A stretch of 55,017 nucleotides of DNA from JBCBSZ01 sp039185015 (lineage in GTDB: Bacteria; Actinomycetota; Acidimicrobiia; Acidimicrobiales; Poriferisodalaceae). Where the stretch lies: assembly GCA_039185015.1 (NCBI GenBank), contig JBCDAU010000037.1, positions 1 to 55,017 of the forward strand, read 5' to 3'. The notes beneath the pieces are model-generated. The model saw only the letters and a program-made list of their open reading frames with translations. It was not told the DNA's origin and searched no databases. This document shows positions 1 through 8,997 of the stretch, piece by piece (position 1 is the first letter of the stretch; each line of letters starts with the position of its first letter). Made by a program: the position numbers and the translations under genes.

Positions 1-2163
1 CACAGTGAGGTCCACATCACCGAAGTGGACCGCGGCACCACGGGTCTCCACCACACCATCAGCCCGCACCACCCACAACCCCGACCCCGAAGCATCCGTC
101 GCCACCGACACCACCCGCGACCCCACCCCATCGAACCCCTCAGCCACACCGAACCCATAGAGCGCCCCGGTCCGCTCCGCCATCCAATACCCCGGCTCCA
201 CCGCAGCCGGCACCGGACCCGAAGGCGGATCGACGACCGGCGGACCATCCACCACCGGCGGATCGACGACCGGCGGATCATCGGCAGGCGGATCATCCAC
301 CACCGGCGGATCGACGACCGGCGGATCATCGGCAGGCGGATCATCCACGGGCGGATCATCGGCAGGCGGATCATCCACGGGCGGATCATCGGCAGGCGGA
401 TCATCCACGGGCGGGACGTCGGGAATCGTTGCGGTCTCACGAGCTGCGGGACTCAGCCCGATGGCGTTGCGAGCCCTCACCTCGACCCGGACGACCTGCC
501 CTGCGGCGAACCCACTCGCCGATGCCGACGTCGCGTCGGCATCGACCGTCGTCGACACACCGTCGACGCTCACCTCGTAGCCCTCGATGTCGAAGCCGCC
601 GTCGGAGCGCGGCGCTCCCCACGTAGCGATGACCGTGCCGTCGTTCTCGGCGACGACCTGCAGACCTCGCGGCTGCGACGGCGCGTCCGGAACGACCGCC
701 GTCGTCGTGGCGAACTCACCCACGCCGGCGCCGTTGAGCAGCGCCACCTCGACGACGGGCAGCTCGCCGACCTCGACCTCGACCACGGCCGGACTGAACA
801 CGCTGCCGCTCACCCGTCGATCTCCCCACCGCAGCTCCGCACCGAAGAAGCCGCCGCCGTCCTCGGGCGGACCCCACGTGACGGTCATCTCGTCCCCGGC
901 CACGACCGCACGCAGGTTCGTGGGGACTCCCAGTCGAACTGGAGGCGGGTTCGGGACGACGATCCTGGTCCACGGTGCGCCGACGCCACCCCCGGCGCGC
1001 GCTCGGACATCGACCAGGTATCGGGTCCCGTTCGTCAGGCCGTCGATCGCTGTCGACGTCTCGGAGGTCACGGCACTCCGCTCACCCTGAGTGTCGAGAT
1101 CCGTGACCGTCACGACGTAGTCGTCGGGCTCGACGAGCCCGAGTGGCGCCTCCCAAACAACGTCGACGCTGCCGTCACGGCCGACCGCGCTGGCGTTGCG
1201 GACCACGTTCGGGACTTGCTCTGCGAGCGGAGTCGGAGGCTCGAGGCGGGTGACGACGAACCGGTCGTTGTGCTCGTGCACGAGGGTCACTCCGTCCTCG
1301 GAGAGGAACGCTGGGCCCGACGACGCTGGAAGGTCCAGGAACTCCTCCGAGGTGAGGTCGACGACCCGGAGCGACTGGAAGTCCCGCTCGACGACGATCC
1401 GGTCCAACTCACCCGAAGTACCGAGGAGCCGCAGGAACGGTCCGAACACCTCGGCCCCTTGGGGCTCGTTCGGGATGTCCGCGACGAACTGCCACGAGCT
1501 GTCGTCCTCCACCTCGGCGAGGTACGTCGCGTATGGGCCCTCCGCGAGGTGGCCAGAAACGACAGCGAGCGCGCGTCGGCCGTCAGCAGCGAGGAACCTG
1601 CCGGAAATGGACCACTGGAAGCCTCTGATCTCGGCTACATCGGGGACCAGTACGACACCGTCGACCAGGATCTGGCCGTCGGCCTCCACGACGCCCGCCC
1701 GCGTCGAGCTCCGGAACCGCCGTGCGTCCGACACGACGACCTCACCGGTCCGAAGGTCGATCGTCTCGCCGGCATCCAGCTCGATCCGCTCCCCCGAGAC
1801 CAGGTCGATGGTCGCTCTAGTCGTTCCGAGCTCGTCGACGACGACCCGGCCGTCGTCGGTCACACCGATCACCCGCCGGATCGATCCAAACGGCACCTCG
1901 GCCACGACCCGCTGCTCCATGGAGGCGAGGTCGACCGAGACGAGCACGTCCACGAGGTCGTTGTCCGACCACGTCTCGAAGTAGCCGACGACCCAACGCC
2001 CATTGCGCGACGCGTCGATGAGCATCGGCTGCGCTTGCCCGTCGGGGGGCGAGAAGACGGCTTCCGATGAGACGGCCACCGAGATGTCGGCGTCGGCGGG
2101 ACCGGTCGGAACGACCGTCACCACTGCCACCATCACGAACGCGAGAAGAGCCCACAACTTCAC
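1..2163 (-). CDS. Secreted FN3 / beta-propeller-repeat protein (C-terminus cut by window edge)
   Basis: Reading frame of 721 codons from GTG at 2163, running off the left edge. It begins with a signal peptide (basic start, then hydrophobic ALLAFVMVAVVTVV, Ala-rich cleavage region). Residues about 40-300 look like a TolB/WD-type propeller (NGRWVVGY, DDGRVVVDE). Three FN3-like domains follow at about 302-400, 402-500 and 502-582 (for example NLRAVVAGDEMTVTWGPP), then a Pro/Asp linker at about 600-660 and the first blades of a C-terminal propeller (GYWMAERTGALYGFG). It is a paralogue of the next gene; nucleotides 1-120 closely match 2813-2930. Exported and probably surface-associated; no enzymatic domain seen. 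Function unknown. Confidence 0.8.
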   Translation of the reverse strand, partial: MKLWALLAFVMVAVVTVVPTGPADADISVAVSSEAVFSPPDGQAQPMLIDASRNGRWVVGYFETWSDNDLVDVLVSVDLASMEQRVVAEVPFGSIRRVIGVTDDGRVVVDELGTTRATIDLVSGERIELDAGETIDLRTGEVVVSDARRFRSSTRAGVVEADGQILVDGVVLVPDVAEIRGFQWSISGRFLAADGRRALAVVSGHLAEGPYATYLAEVEDDSSWQFVADIPNEPQGAEVFGPFLRLLGTSGELDRIVVERDFQSLRVVDLTSEEFLDLPASSGPAFLSEDGVTLVHEHNDRFVVTRLEPPTPLAEQVPNVVRNASAVGRDGSVDVVWEAPLGLVEPDDYVVTVTDLDTQGERSAVTSETSTAIDGLTNGTRYLVDVRARAGGGVGAPWTRIVVPNPPPVRLGVPTNLRAVVAGDEMTVTWGPPEDGGGFFGAELRWGDRRVSGSVFSPAVVEVEVGELPVVEVALLNGAGVGEFATTTAVVPDAPSQPRGLQVVAENDGTVIATWGAPRSDGGFDIEGYEVSVDGVSTTVDADATSASASGFAAGQVVRVEVRARNAIGLSPAARETATIPDVPPVDDPPADDPPVDDPPADDPPVDDPPADDPPVVDPPVVDDPPADDPPVVDPPVVDGPPVVDPPSGPVPAAVEPGYWMAERTGALYGFGVAEGFDGVGSRVVSVATDASGSGLWVVRADGVVETRGAAVHFGDVDLTV
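221..418. repeat. 15-bp tandem repeat encoding a Pro/Asp linker
   Basis: Repeats of gcggatcatcggcag / gcggatcatccacgg and variants. On the minus strand they encode alternating DDPPA and DDPPV/VDPPV units, a stiff acidic spacer between FN3 domains and propeller. It probably varies in length by slippage. The unbroken frame on the opposite strand here is a by-product of the repeat. Confidence 0.85.
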
Positions 2164-2254
2164 GGTGGGTGAACCTAGGTCGTGGAGGACCGGTATCGCC
2201 AGCGGCCAAGGGACACGTTGGGCGCGAGTTGGCTCACCCAGCCTGGAGGCGCGA

Positions 2255-4333
2255 TCAGCGCACGAAGGCGGCGACGCCGACGATCGGTGAGCCCAGGGCC
2301 TGGCCGCCCAGCGAGCCGAGAAACTCCTGGTCGCTGAAGTTGAAGATGCCCCCGTCGCCGGCCACCAGTAGGTACCCGTCGCCATAGGCCAGGGCCCCGA
2401 TCACGGGTGCGTTCAACGAGACACCTGGTGCGAGCACTCCGGGCAGGCTTCCCAGGAACTCGGTGTCGAAGGCGAAGATCCCACCATCGGCGGCGACCAG
2501 CCAGTAGCCGTCACCATCCGGATCCGTCGCCATCCCGACCACGGGCTCGTTCAGCTCCAGATCACCGGTCGAGCCGGAGAACTCGGCGCTGCCGAACGAG
2601 AAGATCCCGCCATCGTCGCCGACCATCCAATACCCCTCGCCATCGGCGGTCGCCGCCGACGCCACCACCGGGCCGTTCAACGCCACCGCCGACATGTCAC
2701 CGAAGAAGTCGGCCGCGCCGAACGGCAGCGCCCGCCCCCGATCGGTGAACACCCAGTACCCGTCACCGCCAGGACGCACCGCCAGCGTCGTGACCGACTC
2801 GCCCCGGCCGAGCACAGTGAGGTCCACATCACCGAAATGGCCGGCACCGCCACGAGTCTCCACCACACCATCGGCCCGCAACACCCAGAGCCCGGACCCG
2901 GCCGCGTCGGTCGCGATCGACACCACCTGCGAGCCGGCCGCACCGAAACCGTCCGCCGTACCGAACCCGTAGAGCTCGCCGGTCCGCTCCGCCATCCAGT
3001 AGCCGGGCGCCGGAGCTGGTTCGACCGGCAGAGGAGCCGGCTGCTCCACAGGCGGATCCTCGGGTGGGACGTCGACCGGCGGATCCTCTCCGGGTGGGTC
3101 ACTCGGATCGGGGGCCTCGGCGAGATCGACGTAGGCCGCGCCGGTCGCGGTCCGGTAGAGCGCGATCGAGCCGTCGTTCGACAGGTGGAGGGCCCGCTGC
3201 ACCCCCTCGATCCGGACGAACCCGTCGCCGAAGAGGTCGACGACGTAGTGCCGGCCGAGGTGACCGAACGCGGCGCGCTCGAGGGTGCCATCGACGGCCC
3301 CGACGTCGATGCGGGCACTGCTGCGAAAGCCCGGACGGTCGAAGGTGGCGGCGATGCGGCGCCGCATGACGTCCCCGTCGTACTCGTCGAGGAGCACGAG
3401 CACGCCGAGGTCGGGCTCGATCGGCGCGGCAAGGCGCAGCGCCGCCGGTCGATCGACGGCGAACACGCCGAGCCGGCGATCGCCGAATTGGAGCTCGACC
3501 TCATCGAGCGGGGGACCCTGCGGGACGACGATGCCCTCCCGGAGGAGCTGCGACGTCAGCAGGTCGACGCTGAGGGTCGGGTCGGCCGCGTCGCCGAACG
3601 TCCGGATCCACGTCCGCCCGTCGGCCTCGAACGTCTCGCCGGTCCGCTCGTCGAACCCGCTGGCCCCGGGAGATGTGGTCTCGCCGGTCACCAGGTCGAC
3701 GATCTCACCGCTGAGCAAGAGCACCCGACCGTTGTCGGAGACACGCAGCACCGGAGCGCAGCACGTCGCCTCGGTCTCGGCGACGACGCGGTCCTCCCCG
3801 GTGTCGAGGTCGAGGGCGATGACCCTCGTCAGGAGATCGGAGCGCCACCCCGTCACGATCCAGCGTCCGTCGCCGCTGAGCCACGCGCCGACGTGAACGG
3901 CGTCGTCGGCGACGAGCGCGCTGGTGATCGGCGTCGCCGTTCGGGTCTCGTCCACCTCGGGCACGTCGACGCCGACGATCGGGTCCCGGACGGCGACGGA
4001 CGCCGACGGGCTCTCGACACCGCCCGCGGCGAAGGCCGTCACGGCCACCTCGGCGACGGCCGATGCGTCGTCGACGAGCACGAGGGCGAAGTCGGCGTCC
4101 GGACCGAAGGACCGACCGATGCCGCCACCACCCACCGCCTCGTAGCCGCTGACCTCCGGCCCCTCGACAGGGAGCGACGGGGTCCACGCCACGACGATCG
4201 CCTCGTCCGAGGCACGGTACGCCGTCAGCTCGGTGGGCGGACTCAGCACCGCGTCATCGGCCGACGCCGTGGGCGGGATCACGACGGCCGGTCCGACCGC
4301 GACGACGAGCGCGAGGAGGGCCCGGCGGTTCAC
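2255..4333 (-). CDS. Secreted FN3 / beta-propeller-repeat protein
   Basis: 692 residues from GTG 4333, chosen because a clean signal peptide follows directly (NRRALLALVVAVG... ending TASA); longer in-frame starts add only a non-conserved leader. Order: FN3 domain at about 30-125 (PPTELTAYRASDEAIVVAW), TolB/WD-like propeller at about 140-400, Pro/Glu/Asp linker (PPEDPPVEQPAP), then about seven blades of the GYW..DGGIF..F type to the C-terminus, which ends in AAFVR. It duplicates the neighbour at 1-2163, although that one has three FN3 domains. Exported; probably a surface or matrix protein. No catalytic motif seen. Confidence 0.82.
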   Translation of the reverse strand: MNRRALLALVVAVGPAVVIPPTASADDAVLSPPTELTAYRASDEAIVVAWTPSLPVEGPEVSGYEAVGGGGIGRSFGPDADFALVLVDDASAVAEVAVTAFAAGGVESPSASVAVRDPIVGVDVPEVDETRTATPITSALVADDAVHVGAWLSGDGRWIVTGWRSDLLTRVIALDLDTGEDRVVAETEATCCAPVLRVSDNGRVLLLSGEIVDLVTGETTSPGASGFDERTGETFEADGRTWIRTFGDAADPTLSVDLLTSQLLREGIVVPQGPPLDEVELQFGDRRLGVFAVDRPAALRLAAPIEPDLGVLVLLDEYDGDVMRRRIAATFDRPGFRSSARIDVGAVDGTLERAAFGHLGRHYVVDLFGDGFVRIEGVQRALHLSNDGSIALYRTATGAAYVDLAEAPDPSDPPGEDPPVDVPPEDPPVEQPAPLPVEPAPAPGYWMAERTGELYGFGTADGFGAAGSQVVSIATDAAGSGLWVLRADGVVETRGGAGHFGDVDLTVLGRGESVTTLAVRPGGDGYWVFTDRGRALPFGAADFFGDMSAVALNGPVVASAATADGEGYWMVGDDGGIFSFGSAEFSGSTGDLELNEPVVGMATDPDGDGYWLVAADGGIFAFDTEFLGSLPGVLAPGVSLNAPVIGALAYGDGYLLVAGDGGIFNFSDQEFLGSLGGQALGSPIVGVAAFVR

Positions 4334-4452
4334 GGTCGGCGAAGCTACGCCGCGGATCGGCCGGTCACCAGGACCCCCGACCCACCGCCGGTGCGAGCCG
4401 CACCGTGCCAAACCGGTCGGTACTGCGCCTCCCATGCACCACACTGCGGACC

Positions 4453-5658
4453 ATGAACACGCGCCGATCGCTGATCTGGGTGCTCAGCGGACTGTCCGCC
4501 GCGCTCGCCGCCGGCTACGGCGTGCTGTTCACGATCGTCGGCGACTTCCGCGACGAGTACGACATCAGCGAGAGCGCGGTCGGTGTCATCATCGGCATCG
4601 GCTTCATCTCTGCGTTCGTCGCGCAGCTGACCATCGCGCCACTGGCCGACCGGGGCCACGCTCGCCGCATCGTCGTTGCCGGCGTGCTGGTCAACGTCGT
4701 CGGCCTGCTGATGATGGGCTTCGGGGGCGCGTTCGGTCCGATCCTCGTCGGCCGCATCGTCTCGGGCATCGGCATCGGGTCCGCACTCCCGGCGATCCGT
4801 CGCATCGTGATCCTGGCCGACACCGAGCACCTCGGGCGCAACCTCGGCCGGTTGATCTCGGCGGACGTCTTCGGCTTCGCCACCGGTCCGGCGATCTCGG
4901 CGATCCTGGTCGGCCCGTTCGGGCTCGGCGCACCGTTCGTCGTCGTCGGCGCCCTCACGCTCGTGCTCCTGGCCGTCAGCTCGACGGTGCACATCGAGGA
5001 GACATCGGATCCGTCCCCGCAGAAGCTCGCGCTCGATCTGCTCGGTGATCGCAGGGTCGCGGGAGCCGTCGTGCTCGCCGCCGGGAGCTTCCTCATGATC
5101 GGCGGCTTCGATGCGCTCTGGGACGTCGTCCACGAGGACCTCGGGACCCCGACGTGGATGGCCAACCTCGGCATCACCTTCTTCGCGATCCCACTCGTCA
5201 TCCTCGGACCCACGGGGGGCGCGCTCGCGCAACGCGTCGGCCCGTACCGGATCGCCGCGCTCGGCCTGATCATCGGCGCCGGCTTCATGCAGGCCTACGG
5301 TCTGGTGCCAACCGGCCAATGGATCTTCGGGCTGTCACTCGTGCACGCCATCTCCGACGGGCTGACCATCGCCGCCGCAGGCGTGGCGATCAGCATCGTC
5401 GTCCCCGAGGAGCGGCAGGCCGGTGCGCAGGGACTGATGGGTGCCGCCCAGGCGCTGACCGCCGGCGTCGCCGCGATCATCATCGGTGTCGTCTACGACG
5501 GCAGTGGTCGCGCAGCGGCCTACACGGTCACCGCAGCAGGGATGGCCATCCTGATCGTGATCGGCATGACTCTCGCGGCGCCGTACTGGCATCGACCGAA
5601 GCACGAGCGCCGGGCCGAGGCCGCTGCGGTCGAACCCATGGCGACGCCCGGCGCCTGA
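4453..5658 (+). CDS. MFS transporter
   Basis: 401-residue integral membrane protein with about 12 hydrophobic segments, typical MFS length. The first helices read LIWVLSGLSAALAAGYGVLF and VGVIIGIGFISAFVAQL. A loop 2-3 motif-A-like stretch (PLADRGHARRIVVAG) and PAIRRIVI after helix 4 fit MFS_1. ATG 4453 is preferred to an upstream in-frame start at 4405 because helix 1 starts immediately after it. Divergent from the secreted-protein gene. Substrate cannot be told; the drug/sugar-efflux branch is likely. Confidence 0.85.
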   Translation: MNTRRSLIWVLSGLSAALAAGYGVLFTIVGDFRDEYDISESAVGVIIGIGFISAFVAQLTIAPLADRGHARRIVVAGVLVNVVGLLMMGFGGAFGPILVGRIVSGIGIGSALPAIRRIVILADTEHLGRNLGRLISADVFGFATGPAISAILVGPFGLGAPFVVVGALTLVLLAVSSTVHIEETSDPSPQKLALDLLGDRRVAGAVVLAAGSFLMIGGFDALWDVVHEDLGTPTWMANLGITFFAIPLVILGPTGGALAQRVGPYRIAALGLIIGAGFMQAYGLVPTGQWIFGLSLVHAISDGLTIAAAGVAISIVVPEERQAGAQGLMGAAQALTAGVAAIIIGVVYDGSGRAAAYTVTAAGMAILIVIGMTLAAPYWHRPKHERRAEAAAVEPMATPGA

Positions 5659-5750
5659 CCCGGACACCCGACACAAGAGCACCCCGGGAGCTAGCGTCCG
5701 GCGGCGGGGAGAGGGGGGCCAGTGTCGGAGCCGTCGCGGGGTCGCGTCCG

Positions 5751-6638
5751 ATGAGCATCCCGGGTGAGGTGCTCGCCACCTACCTGGCCTTGGCCGTGTG
5801 GGTCGTCTCGCTGGTCGTGGGCTTCCGGCGCGGCTCGTTCCGGTCGTTCTTCCTGATCGGCATCGGCATCATGCTCGTGCTGAACGTTCGCTACCTGATC
5901 TCGGGCCCGGAGATCGGCATCTCGAACTTCGTCGCTCTCTACGACCTGTTCGACAACCTCGGTCTCGGCACCAGCGAGGGGGCGCCGGCGCTGGCTCAGT
6001 GCCCCGACAACGCCTGCTCGATCTGGGATCGCTACTCGTACCACCCGTCCTGGGGAGTGGCGTTCTACGACCGGTTCGTCAACGGGCCGGACCTCCGCAC
6101 GAACCTGCTGTACGGCCACATCCTCTTCAACTCGATCGCCTTCGTGTTGCTGCACGTGCAGCTGTTCCGCACCGGCGTCGGCGCCAACGCAGCGCGGCAT
6201 CGTCTCCTCGGCCGGCTCACCTTCGGCTCCGTCACGATCGGCACCGTGTTCGCCGTGTGGCTGTCGTCGCAGCACGACGAGGTCGACGAGTACGGCGGGC
6301 TGCTCGCCGAGCTCGGCTTCTCCTCGATGTCGGCGGTCGTCTACGGCACGGCGGTCATGAGCGTGGTTGCCATCCGCCAGGGAAGCGCCGCATCGCATCG
6401 GATCTGGTCGATCCGCTTCGCCGGGGCGATGTGGGGGTCGTTCTGGCTGTTCCGGGTGATGCTCGTCGTCACCGGACCGCTGCTGCGCAACTGGGAGTCA
6501 GCATCGATCTTGTGGTCGATCTGGGCCTCGGCGCCGCTCGGCGTGCTGATCGCCGAGTGGGCCCGTCGCCGCCACGACCGGCGCAGCGTCGTCGACCTTC
6601 GAGCGACCCCGACCGCCGACGAGGCGGTCCGCAGCTAG
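5751..6638 (+). CDS. DUF2306-like membrane protein
   Basis: 295 residues with about seven hydrophobic segments. The central LLYGHILFNSIAFVLLHVQL followed by ARHRLLGRLTFGSV resembles the conserved H...HR..GR pattern of DUF2306 membrane proteins, whose role is unknown. A periplasmic loop at about 75-115 holds two Cys (QCPDNACSIWD) that could form a disulfide. ATG 5751 is chosen because the first helix (LATYLALAVWVVSLVVGF) follows directly. Co-directional with the MFS gene, 92 bp apart. Family assignment is moderate. Confidence 0.6.
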   Translation: MSIPGEVLATYLALAVWVVSLVVGFRRGSFRSFFLIGIGIMLVLNVRYLISGPEIGISNFVALYDLFDNLGLGTSEGAPALAQCPDNACSIWDRYSYHPSWGVAFYDRFVNGPDLRTNLLYGHILFNSIAFVLLHVQLFRTGVGANAARHRLLGRLTFGSVTIGTVFAVWLSSQHDEVDEYGGLLAELGFSSMSAVVYGTAVMSVVAIRQGSAASHRIWSIRFAGAMWGSFWLFRVMLVVTGPLLRNWESASILWSIWASAPLGVLIAEWARRRHDRRSVVDLRATPTADEAVRS

Positions 6639-6639
6639 C

Positions 6640-6909
6640 TCAGGCTTGCTCTTTGTCGGCGAGCTCGTCGACGAAGCTGCGGAGGCGGGCGAGCGCATCG
6701 GGGTCGGGGTCCTGGTGGCGGCCGAGGCTCACCTTCAGGTCCTCATAGGCCGAGGCCTCGAGCCCGCAGTCACGGCACGCTTCGAGGTGCGCGGACACCT
6801 CCGCGGCGGTCGGCGCATCGACCTCACCGTCGAGGTAGGCCTGCAGCACCTCGGCCACGCGCATGCACTCGGCCGGCTTTCGCCGGAAGAGACGATCGAA
6901 CAACTTCAT
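6640..6909 (-). CDS. Zinc-finger anti-sigma factor (RsrA-like)
   Basis: 89 residues without a membrane segment. It contains the zinc anti-sigma signature: Cys15, then HLEACRDC (H-x3-C-x2-C) at about 41-48. Families with this motif (RsrA/RshA/ChrR) hold an ECF sigma factor inactive and release it on thiol oxidation. It lies 9 bp downstream of the sigma gene, in the usual sigma/anti-sigma order. Oxidative-stress sensing is inferred from family and context. Confidence 0.88.
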   Translation of the reverse strand: MKLFDRLFRRKPAECMRVAEVLQAYLDGEVDAPTAAEVSAHLEACRDCGLEASAYEDLKVSLGRHQDPDPDALARLRSFVDELADKEQA

Positions 6910-6918
6910 CCCGCCCCC

Positions 6919-7488
6919 CTAGGCACGCCGGTGGAACCCGGCTCGTTCGAGCTGGTCGCGCATTCGGCGACGGGCTCGGTGCAGACGGCTCATGACGGTG
7001 CCGACCGGCACCCCCAGCTCGTCCGCGGCTTCCTGGTAGCTCTTGCCGCCGATGTCGACCAGCTCGACGACGGCACGGAACTTCTCCGGCAGGGCGGCGA
7101 GGGCATCGTCGACCTCGGCGTCGAAGACCGGATCGACGACGACGTGCTCGGGAGCGAGCGACTCGTCGTCGTCGGCTGCGTACCGCTCGAAGGTGGCGTC
7201 GGGATCGTCGAGCAGCTCGGGTCGCTTGCGCCGCACCCGGTTGATCTGCGCGTTGCGCAGGATCGTCAACAGCCACGCCCGAGGGTGACGACCGTCGAAG
7301 CGGTCGATCGCCCGGTAGGCCCGCACGAGGGTGTCCTGAACGAGGTCCTCCGCGTCAGCGCCGTTGCGAGTGAGCGACCGCGCCACCCGGTACATCACGT
7401 CGAGCTCGGGCACGACGTACTGCTGGAACTTCTCGTCGGGATCGACGTCGCCAGCGCTGGTCTCCGGCGCTGTCATCAGTGCGGTCAC
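6919..7488 (-). CDS. ECF RNA polymerase sigma factor (SigR/SigH-like)
   Basis: Up to 189 residues. Region 2 is at about 25-95 (DAEDLVQDTLVRAYRAIDRFDG, then AWLLTILRNAQINRVRR) and region 4 at about 125-180 (ALPEKFRAVVELVDIGGKSYQEAADELGVPVGTVMSRLHRARRRM). It pairs with the RsrA-like gene just downstream, so it resembles the thiol-stress module SigR-RsrA. GTG 7488 is the longest start; ATG 7476, with GAGGAG 13 nt upstream, is an alternative. Confidence 0.9.
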   Translation of the reverse strand: MTALMTAPETSAGDVDPDEKFQQYVVPELDVMYRVARSLTRNGADAEDLVQDTLVRAYRAIDRFDGRHPRAWLLTILRNAQINRVRRKRPELLDDPDATFERYAADDDESLAPEHVVVDPVFDAEVDDALAALPEKFRAVVELVDIGGKSYQEAADELGVPVGTVMSRLHRARRRMRDQLERAGFHRRA

Positions 7489-7571
7489 GCTCCTCGGAAC
7501 TCGGCGGGCGCCTCACGCATTCCGCCCGAGATCGCGATTCTCTCGCATCCGGCGCTCCGGCGCCGGACACG

Positions 7572-8186
7572 TCAGCTGTAGTAGGGGTTCTCGCCGTTGG
7601 CGTGGTCGGTCACGTCGACGACCTGGGTGACGGCCGGGAGGTGCTCCTTGAGCGTCTGCTCGATGCCTGCGGCCACCGTCGCACGCGACATCGAACAGCC
7701 CTGGCAGCCGCCGCCGAGGCGCACGTACACGTCGCCGCCCTCGACGCCGACGAGCTCGGCGAACCCGCCGTGGGCGGCGATGGCGGGGTTGATCCGCTGC
7801 TCGAGGAGGGCCCGCACGTCGTCGGCCAGCTCGCCGGTGAGCTCGAGCTCCTCGGGGTCAGGGAGCGTCGGACGATTCGGGTTGCGGAGGACGAGCCCGG
7901 GCTGACCCGGCGTGGAGGGCAGGTCGAGCGTGGCGCCCTGGAGCTTCTCGATGTCGTCGGCCGGCAGGACCACGGGGATGCCGGCGTCGAGGACCACGTC
8001 GGTCTTGTCCCGCTCGTCGATCACCTCGAAGGCGAGGTCGTACGTGTAGTCGACCCCGCGGACACCCGTGACCTCGATGCGCAGGCCGAGGGCGTCGGCA
8101 TCGTCCTCGCCGGAGCGGAGGTCCTGGATCTTCTCCAGCGCCTCGTCCGTGATCGTGAGGACGGGCTCGGTCTGCGTCGTCGTCAT
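7572..8186 (-). CDS. nfuA: NfuA-type Fe-S cluster carrier
   Basis: 204 residues. The N-terminal half (about 8-105) is a degenerate A-type/HesB-like domain. The C-terminal half (about 118-195) is a NifU scaffold domain with the cluster-binding C-x2-C motif in GGGCQGCSMSRATV. NfuA proteins receive [4Fe-4S] clusters and pass them to target enzymes in the cytosol. ATG 8186 is supported by TAGAAT (complement of 8194-8199) 7 nt upstream, a leaderless layout. Confidence 0.85.
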   Translation of the reverse strand: MTTTQTEPVLTITDEALEKIQDLRSGEDDADALGLRIEVTGVRGVDYTYDLAFEVIDERDKTDVVLDAGIPVVLPADDIEKLQGATLDLPSTPGQPGLVLRNPNRPTLPDPEELELTGELADDVRALLEQRINPAIAAHGGFAELVGVEGGDVYVRLGGGCQGCSMSRATVAAGIEQTLKEHLPAVTQVVDVTDHANGENPYYS

Positions 8187-8217
8187 GTTCCAGATTCTAC
8201 TACCGGCGTAGGAGAAA

Positions 8218-8889
8218 TCACCGAGTCGAGCGGATCCGGACCAGCGTGTCGAGTGCGGTCCGCGTTCCGAGCTCGGTCTCGACCTCCCGCTCGACCACCC
8301 CCGCAGCGTCGATCCGGTAACGGCCCGGTGAGAACTCGACGGCGACCTCCTTCGGGGACCAGAGCACGTCGGGATCGCTGGGGCCGCCCCACCCGTCGCG
8401 CAGGTTCCGCAGATCGTGACCGACGAGCAGGAACGTACCGTTCGGCGCGAGCGCCCACCGGACTGCGGCAAGGAGGCGGCGTCGCTGGTCGGCGGGAAGG
8501 TGCAGGTAGGAGACGAGGACCAGATCCCAGCCGTCGCCTCGCACGTCGGCGAGGTCGGTCTCGATCGAGACGACGTCGCCGACCCGCAGGTCGACCGAGA
8601 CACCGAGCTCATCGGCGATCTCTCGCCCCCGCTCGGTGGCGACCGAGCTCACGTCGACGCCGATGACGTCCCAGCCCTGCTCGGCGAGCCAGACGGCGTT
8701 GCGCCCCTCCCCGCTGCCGAGATCGAGCGCCCGGCCCGCCGGCACCGGCGTCTCCTTGAGTTGAGCGACGACGAACCGGTTCGGTTCGACGCTCCACTGC
8801 CGACCCTGGCGGTAGCGATCGTCCCAGTCGGCAGCGGACATCGTCCCCCGCTGCGGTCGGTCGTCACCGCCGGCGTGCTGCTCGCTCAT
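8218..8889 (-). CDS. Class I SAM-dependent methyltransferase
   Basis: 223 residues. Motif I (ALDLGSGEGRNAVWLAEQGW) is at about 54-73, then VIGVDVSSVATERGRE and the acidic post-II motif WDLVLVSYLHLPADQRR. It most resembles small TehB/thiopurine-type methyltransferases. ATG 8889 is preceded by a G-rich gagggggcg stretch; an internal ATG (MSAADWDD) about 16 codons in is possible. Divergent from the subtilase gene. Substrate unknown. Confidence 0.8.
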   Translation of the reverse strand: MSEQHAGGDDRPQRGTMSAADWDDRYRQGRQWSVEPNRFVVAQLKETPVPAGRALDLGSGEGRNAVWLAEQGWDVIGVDVSSVATERGREIADELGVSVDLRVGDVVSIETDLADVRGDGWDLVLVSYLHLPADQRRRLLAAVRWALAPNGTFLLVGHDLRNLRDGWGGPSDPDVLWSPKEVAVEFSPGRYRIDAAGVVEREVETELGTRTALDTLVRIRSTR

Positions 8890-8997
8890 CGCCCCCTCGT
8901 TCGCTCGGATCGACGGTGACCCTACGAGGCGGACCGCCGAGATCGCCACGGACGGTGGGACCCCTTGATGCTGCCACCATGATTCCGATGGAACCGG

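Noticed and set aside
221..418. CRISPR array at the short repeats
   Set aside because: Units are contiguous 15-mers without spacers and lie in frame in a coding linker.
25..2070. Long plus-strand frame of 681 codons rich in Arg/His
   Set aside because: It is the antisense of the FN3/propeller gene. High GC keeps stops out of several frames; the minus strand has signal peptide and domains, this one only low-complexity sequence.
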